Positions 60,489 to 64,000 of a stretch of DNA of 64,000 bases are shown piece after piece. How positions within the stretch are numbered: the stretch's first letter is position 1; every line of letters starts with the position of its first letter. Where the stretch lies: positions 186,001 to 250,000 of the forward strand of contig NZ_FNXY01000006.1 of the NCBI RefSeq assembly GCF_900108855.1, written 5' to 3'. Both the position numbers and the translations under genes were made by a program. This stretch comes from Dyadobacter koreensis. Its GTDB lineage: Bacteria; Bacteroidota; Bacteroidia; Cytophagales; Spirosomataceae. The notes beneath the pieces are model-generated. The model ran no database searches. It worked only from the letters and a program-made list of their open reading frames with translations, and was not told the origin of the DNA.

Positions 60489-61724
60489 ATGAAACTCAAC
60501 GTTCAGGAAGAATTACAACAGGCATCTGCGCCGGTTCCGGAAAACGAATATGAAAGACTGATAAGTCTGGCGAATCTCGATTTGGATTATTCTGATCATC
60601 AAAATAATTTTAAAGACCTTGCAAAGCTGGCAGCGAAAGTTGCCGGGACGAGTATCTCGCTAGTCAACATGATCGATTCGTTAACACAATGGACGATTTC
60701 AAATTATGGGATGGATATTGACCAGATGCTCCGTGAAGACACCGTTTGTCAGTATACCATCATGAGCAATGAGCCGTTTGAAGTTGGTGATATGACGATT
60801 GATGAGCGATTTAGAGAATTGTCGTACGTAAAGGGGGATCCTAACATCCGCTATTATTATGGTGTTCCATTACAGCTTAATGCCGGATTGAACATTGGAT
60901 CATTGTGCGTCATTGATAGTCAGCAGAGAGTATTGGATCCTGAAAAGATAGAGCTGCTAAAAATTATTGCAGATGAGATCGTTGGCCGGCTGAAAACTTT
61001 CAAAGTGATGGAAAGTCTGAAAGCTAAATTATTGGAAGCTAATAACACTCAGAAAAAAGTTGCACATGATATTCGTGGACCGATTGGCGGAATTATAGGT
61101 CTTGCGTCAATTATTCAGGGTCAGGGCGAGAATAATCAGATGGAGGAAGTATTGGAATTTATCAGTCTGATCCATAAAAGTGGAAATTCCGTACTTGAAC
61201 TGGCAGACGAAATTTTGAGCAGTCACAAGCCAGAAACAAAATCGGGAATACTTTCGTCCAATGAATTTAATCTTTCTGTTTTTAGAGAAAAACTTCTAAA
61301 ACTTTACGAACCTCAGGCGAGAAACAAAAATATTCATTTTCAGGTTAATACCACACTTGCAACAGAAACAGTACCTTTTTCCAAAAACAAGCTGCTGCAG
61401 ATCGCCGGAAACCTGATCTCGAATGCGATGAAATTTACACCGGCTAACGGAGAAGTTGTTGTCGATCTGGACCTGGCTGTCAACCAGTTTGATAAGACTC
61501 TGGTCATTGTTGTAAAAGATACAGGAATCGGGTTGTCAAAAGATGCGGCCACAGCGATCTTGAATGGAACATCCGGAACAACAGACGGGACCGGCGGAGA
61601 ATCCGGTTATGGTTTTGGATTGGCGCTGGTGAAACATTTGATCGAAAGTCTGAAAGGAAATCTTCGGATAAATTCACAACCCGGAGAAGGAGCGATGTTC
61701 ATCGTGACATTACCTCAAAAATAA
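60489..61724 (+). CDS. GAF-domain sensor histidine kinase
   Basis: A 411-residue soluble kinase. Residues about 25-175 are a GAF domain (AKLAAKVAGTSISLVNMIDSLTQWTISNYGM, RYYYGVPLQLNAGLNIGSLCVIDSQQR). A coiled linker leads to the H-box KKVAHDIRGPIGGIIGLA, then the ATPase domain with N box QIAGNLISNAMKFTPA, G1 VKDTGIGLS and GYGFGLALVKHLIESL. No membrane helix is present, so it senses a cytoplasmic signal. No response regulator gene is adjacent, so it is an orphan kinase in this window. Confidence 0.94.
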   Translation: MKLNVQEELQQASAPVPENEYERLISLANLDLDYSDHQNNFKDLAKLAAKVAGTSISLVNMIDSLTQWTISNYGMDIDQMLREDTVCQYTIMSNEPFEVGDMTIDERFRELSYVKGDPNIRYYYGVPLQLNAGLNIGSLCVIDSQQRVLDPEKIELLKIIADEIVGRLKTFKVMESLKAKLLEANNTQKKVAHDIRGPIGGIIGLASIIQGQGENNQMEEVLEFISLIHKSGNSVLELADEILSSHKPETKSGILSSNEFNLSVFREKLLKLYEPQARNKNIHFQVNTTLATETVPFSKNKLLQIAGNLISNAMKFTPANGEVVVDLDLAVNQFDKTLVIVVKDTGIGLSKDAATAILNGTSGTTDGTGGESGYGFGLALVKHLIESLKGNLRINSQPGEGAMFIVTLPQK

Positions 61725-61725
61725 A

Positions 61726-61761
61726 AAATGAGCAGCCGCAATCTGCTGTGGCCGCTCATTT
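61726..61761 (+). terminator. Terminator of the GAF kinase gene
   Basis: AAATGAGC and GCTCATTT close a hairpin with further internal pairing (GCC/GGC), directly after the stop codon and before the convergent gene at 61790. Confidence 0.7.
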
Positions 61762-61789
61762 ATAGTATGTGTTATAATCTATATTCCGG

Positions 61790-62137
61790 TTAGTCAACAG
61801 TTTGCCATCCTGATTCCGATGGCGACAAAACCGGAAGTCTTTCCTTGTAATTTTTTCGGGGAATGAAATTTTCGTCTGTCAGATACAGCGAACGTATTGA
61901 AGCACCTTTAACAACTGTCAATTCATGAAAGGAGGACAGGGACCCTGTTTTCCAGGTATTTTCGTTTAACCCTGTTCTAAAAAAAGTTTCTACCAAACAG
62001 AAAAAGACATATCCTTCCGGAGTTTCTCTGATTGCATAGGTGTGGTAATCGTCCCGGTTGCTGCTGTTTTCATAGCGGATTATCTTCTTCTTGTTCATTG
62101 ATTCTGAAAAAAGACTAAAATACTCCTGATTTGTCAT
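61790..62137 (-). CDS. Small protein of unknown function
   Basis: Not recognised. A soluble 115-residue protein without signal or membrane segment, mixed alpha/beta in appearance (MTNQEYFSLFSESMNKKK, EGYVFFCLVETFF, FHELTVVKGASIRSLYLTDE). ATG 62137 is chosen; the longer frame to 62212 begins with a TTG codon. Coding potential is supported by its composition and lack of competing frames, but it could be a recent or lineage-specific gene. It converges on the GAF kinase. Confidence 0.6.
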   Translation of the reverse strand: MTNQEYFSLFSESMNKKKIIRYENSSNRDDYHTYAIRETPEGYVFFCLVETFFRTGLNENTWKTGSLSSFHELTVVKGASIRSLYLTDENFIPRKNYKERLPVLSPSESGWQTVD

Positions 62138-62711
62138 GCTTATTCTATTTCGTGAAACAAAGGACTCGTATCCATTATATACGATGCGAGAAGCAGGATA
62201 GATTTTTAACAAGAAAAAGTTTGCTGTGTATGAAACATAAGAATTAATGGCTGGAATTAAGCATATTGTTTGTCTGGATCGGTTTTTGCTCAGGTAATAA
62301 CGTGTATGAATTAACGTTAAATGTTGGTAGCCGGCAGCTTAAATTTTGAACTCAAACTATTTCGACTTCTCAATCCGAAAGAGTTGATAAAATGAATAGT
62401 TGCGATGTAAAAATATTAACACTTTTATAATCAGTTATTAAAGCCAGTTTCAACAATAATTCATCTATATTTGAGTTCTATAGGCGAAACGAATAAACAT
62501 CCAATTAAGGAAACGTCAACGATTTACTGAATCAGGTAATACTGATCAGAGAAACAGGGCAGAATTACTTTGTAAGAAAGAAGGTTTTCTGACCTGATAC
62601 GGCTTTTAAATAAAAAGATAGCCTTAAAATTAATTATTGATCTTCTGCCATCACACGTCAGTCGATTTTCGATAAGACTGTCAACCCTTTTAATTTATAA
62701 TTTATTTTTCA
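62138..62711. other. Intergenic region and long leader of the desaturase gene
   Basis: No protein gene is supported. A TATATTTG -7 box at 62466-62473 implies a leader of about 230 bases before the desaturase ATG. Within that leader are an ATCAGGT (about 62553) and an ACCTGAT (about 62592) that can pair. It may be an untranslated regulatory leader or a small RNA. Confidence 0.4.
62466..62473 (+). promoter_or_regulatory. Candidate -7 box for the desaturase gene
   Basis: TATATTTG matches TAnnTTTG, but lies about 240 bases before the ATG and has no clear -33 TTG. Confidence 0.35.
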
Positions 62712-63770
62712 ATGGCATTTTTAGATCATGTATTACAACCACCGGCATATGGCTGGAAGGATGAGGAAGGCAATTTGGTAAAACCGGGCGTTGGTGAAAT
62801 TTTCAGAGAGTTTTTTGCAAGACTTAACATATTTGAAACACGCAAGAACTGGCTGCCCTTTTTTAGTTGGCTTAAAGTTCTTTGTTTGATACCTTTCTTT
62901 TTTCTGTTTGTTTTCAAGTATTTCAGTTTCTCATTATTTGCTGCTGCTTTTCTTTACAGTATGATTATCATGGGGACGCACGGCACGATCTGGCATCACC
63001 GCTATTGCACCCACGGAGCCTACAAATTTCGAAATAAATTCTGGCGGTTCTTTACTCAGAACCTTACTATCAATGTGATACCGGAAGAAATTTATGTAAT
63101 ATCGCATCACGTCCATCACGCCAAATCTGATCAGCCGGGGGACCCTTACAACGCCGAAGCAGGTTTTTTTTACTGTTTTCTTGCTGACGTAAATCATCAG
63201 CCGATTGCTAAAAATTTAACAGAACAGGATTATAACCGCGTAAAATTGCTGATGAGCCATACGGGTATCAAGGCAAATACATACGAACAATATCAGAAAT
63301 GGGGTTCTTATGTAAATCCATGGCGCGCCACGATGGCCTGGGTTTTGAACTGGTCATTTTGGTACCTGACTTTTTATTTAATTGGTGGTCATGGGCTCGC
63401 CTGCACATTATTTGGAGCCGCAGGATTCTGGGCAGTCGGTGTGCGAACTTTCAATTATGAAGGTCACGCAAAGGGAGAAGATAAGCAACGTGAAGGAACT
63501 GATTTTAGTCAGAGAGATAAATCGATCAATCAATTATGGCCTGGTTTTGTTGCAGGCGAATGGCATAATAACCACCACTTATTTCCGAAAAGTGCCCGAA
63601 GCGGATTTAAGGCGCATCAGATTGATATGGCTTTTTATTATATCAAATTTATGAGTGTTATCGGTGCTGTAAGTTCTTACACAGATTCAAAAAAACAGTT
63701 TCTGGAACAATATCATTTGCCTTATCTGGAAAGCAAGAATGTCGAAAAAAAGGTTTTAATAAACGATTAA
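62712..63770 (+). CDS. Membrane fatty acid desaturase
   Basis: A 352-residue membrane desaturase. The three histidine boxes that bind the diiron centre are HRYCTH, HHVHH (in VISHHVHHAKSDQPGD) and HNNHH (in AGEWHNNHHLFP). Helical hairpins include WLKVLCLIPFFFLFVFKYFSF and AAAFLYSMIIMGTHG, and WVLNWSFWYLTFYLIGG with TLFGAAGFWAVG. It inserts a double bond into acyl chains for membrane fluidity, using oxygen and a reductant. It is monocistronic with a terminator directly after the stop and a long leader before it. Confidence 0.93.
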   Translation: MAFLDHVLQPPAYGWKDEEGNLVKPGVGEIFREFFARLNIFETRKNWLPFFSWLKVLCLIPFFFLFVFKYFSFSLFAAAFLYSMIIMGTHGTIWHHRYCTHGAYKFRNKFWRFFTQNLTINVIPEEIYVISHHVHHAKSDQPGDPYNAEAGFFYCFLADVNHQPIAKNLTEQDYNRVKLLMSHTGIKANTYEQYQKWGSYVNPWRATMAWVLNWSFWYLTFYLIGGHGLACTLFGAAGFWAVGVRTFNYEGHAKGEDKQREGTDFSQRDKSINQLWPGFVAGEWHNNHHLFPKSARSGFKAHQIDMAFYYIKFMSVIGAVSSYTDSKKQFLEQYHLPYLESKNVEKKVLIND

Positions 63771-63781
63771 TAGAAAAAATA

Positions 63782-63820
63782 AAAAACGGTCAGCTTGTGT
63801 TTCACAAACTGACCGTTTTT
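63782..63820. terminator. Bidirectional terminator after the desaturase gene
   Basis: AAAAACGGTCAG and CTGACCGTTTTT pair, with inner TTGTG/CACAA, forming a long hairpin followed by T and A runs. It serves both the desaturase and the convergent permease gene. Confidence 0.85.
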
Positions 63821-63825
63821 TTTAT

Positions 63826-64000
63826 TCACTCTGCAAAGACCTTACCGGATTCATCAAAGCTGCTTTTATGCTTTGAAAGCTCACCGTAAACATCGCTACA
63901 AAAATGGCAATTGCTCCGGCCAATGCAAAAATTTCCCACGTCAGTTCGATACGGTAAACGAAACTTGTCAGCCATTTATCTACTGCATACCAGGCAACGG
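63826..64000 (-). CDS. FtsX/MacB-like ABC transporter permease, C-terminal end (5' beyond window)
   Basis: The frame is open from the right edge to a TGA at 63826-63828. The 57 visible residues end with WEIFALAGAIAIFVAMFTVSFQSIKAALMNPVRSLQSE, the last membrane helix and closing NPV.SL.sE motif typical of MacB/FtsX-family permeases in Bacteroidota. The remainder of the protein lies outside the window. Confidence 0.8.

Overview
The window reads as a chromosomal segment of a Bacteroidota bacterium, most likely a Cytophagales member close to Dyadobacter (inference from gene content; no rRNA or marker search was possible). Support comes from the recurrent Bacteroidota-type -7 promoter element TAnnTTTG upstream of many genes, a DUF5686 outer-membrane protein, a TonB-dependent receptor with an N-terminal carboxypeptidase-like domain, Bat-type VWA/TPR proteins, LytS/LytTR signalling and the 311-residue form of PurC. 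No insertion sequence, prophage, CRISPR array, rRNA or toxin-antitoxin pair was seen.

Layout. 1-9.8 kb: a DUF5686 outer-membrane protein cut by the left edge, a YceI-like protein, a divergent NmrA-type reductase/AraC regulator pair, a YegP-like protein, a TonB C-terminal protein and a siderophore-type TonB receptor. 10-18 kb: small stress and detoxification genes (azoreductase, Crp/Fnr regulator divergent from an AhpD-like protein, ABC-F ATPase, SDR, VOC protein, AraC regulator, RibD/DHFR-like protein, DUF3052 protein). 18-33 kb: housekeeping genes: tRNA-Ser(GGA); a deacetylase, glycosyltransferase, TatD and asparaginase operon; gltB-gltD; a VWA, TPR, purC and STAS-like operon; and a tRNA-Ser(GCT)/Pro(TGG)/Arg(TCT) cluster. 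33-39.6 kb: an orphan GH92 glycosidase, a secreted unknown protein, VOC proteins, a zinc-ribbon/MBL protein, and a TetR regulator overlapping an NTF2-like gene. 40-46.2 kb: a three-gene operon of PSCyt/DUF1549/DUF1553, DUF1501 and cytochrome-LRR-chitobiase-C-terminal proteins, the least understood system here. 46-50.7 kb: two alpha/beta hydrolases and a PQQ dehydrogenase with a cytochrome c domain. 50.8-64 kb: regulators and signalling (MarR-GNAT fusion, DeoR divergent from an MFS transporter, orphan LytTR protein, two tandem LytS kinases with their LytTR response regulator, GAF histidine kinase), a fatty acid desaturase, and the 3' end of an FtsX/MacB-like permease at the right edge.

How the genes work together. 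Most regulators sit divergently next to their probable targets, and three intergenic regions carry clear palindromic operators: MarR-GNAT (10-4-10), DeoR/MFS (38-bp perfect palindrome holding both divergent -7 boxes) and TetR (8-4-8). The periplasmic cytochrome operon, the lipoprotein esterase and the PQQ dehydrogenase could form one periplasmic oxidation and hydrolysis neighbourhood, but that grouping is inference from adjacency only.
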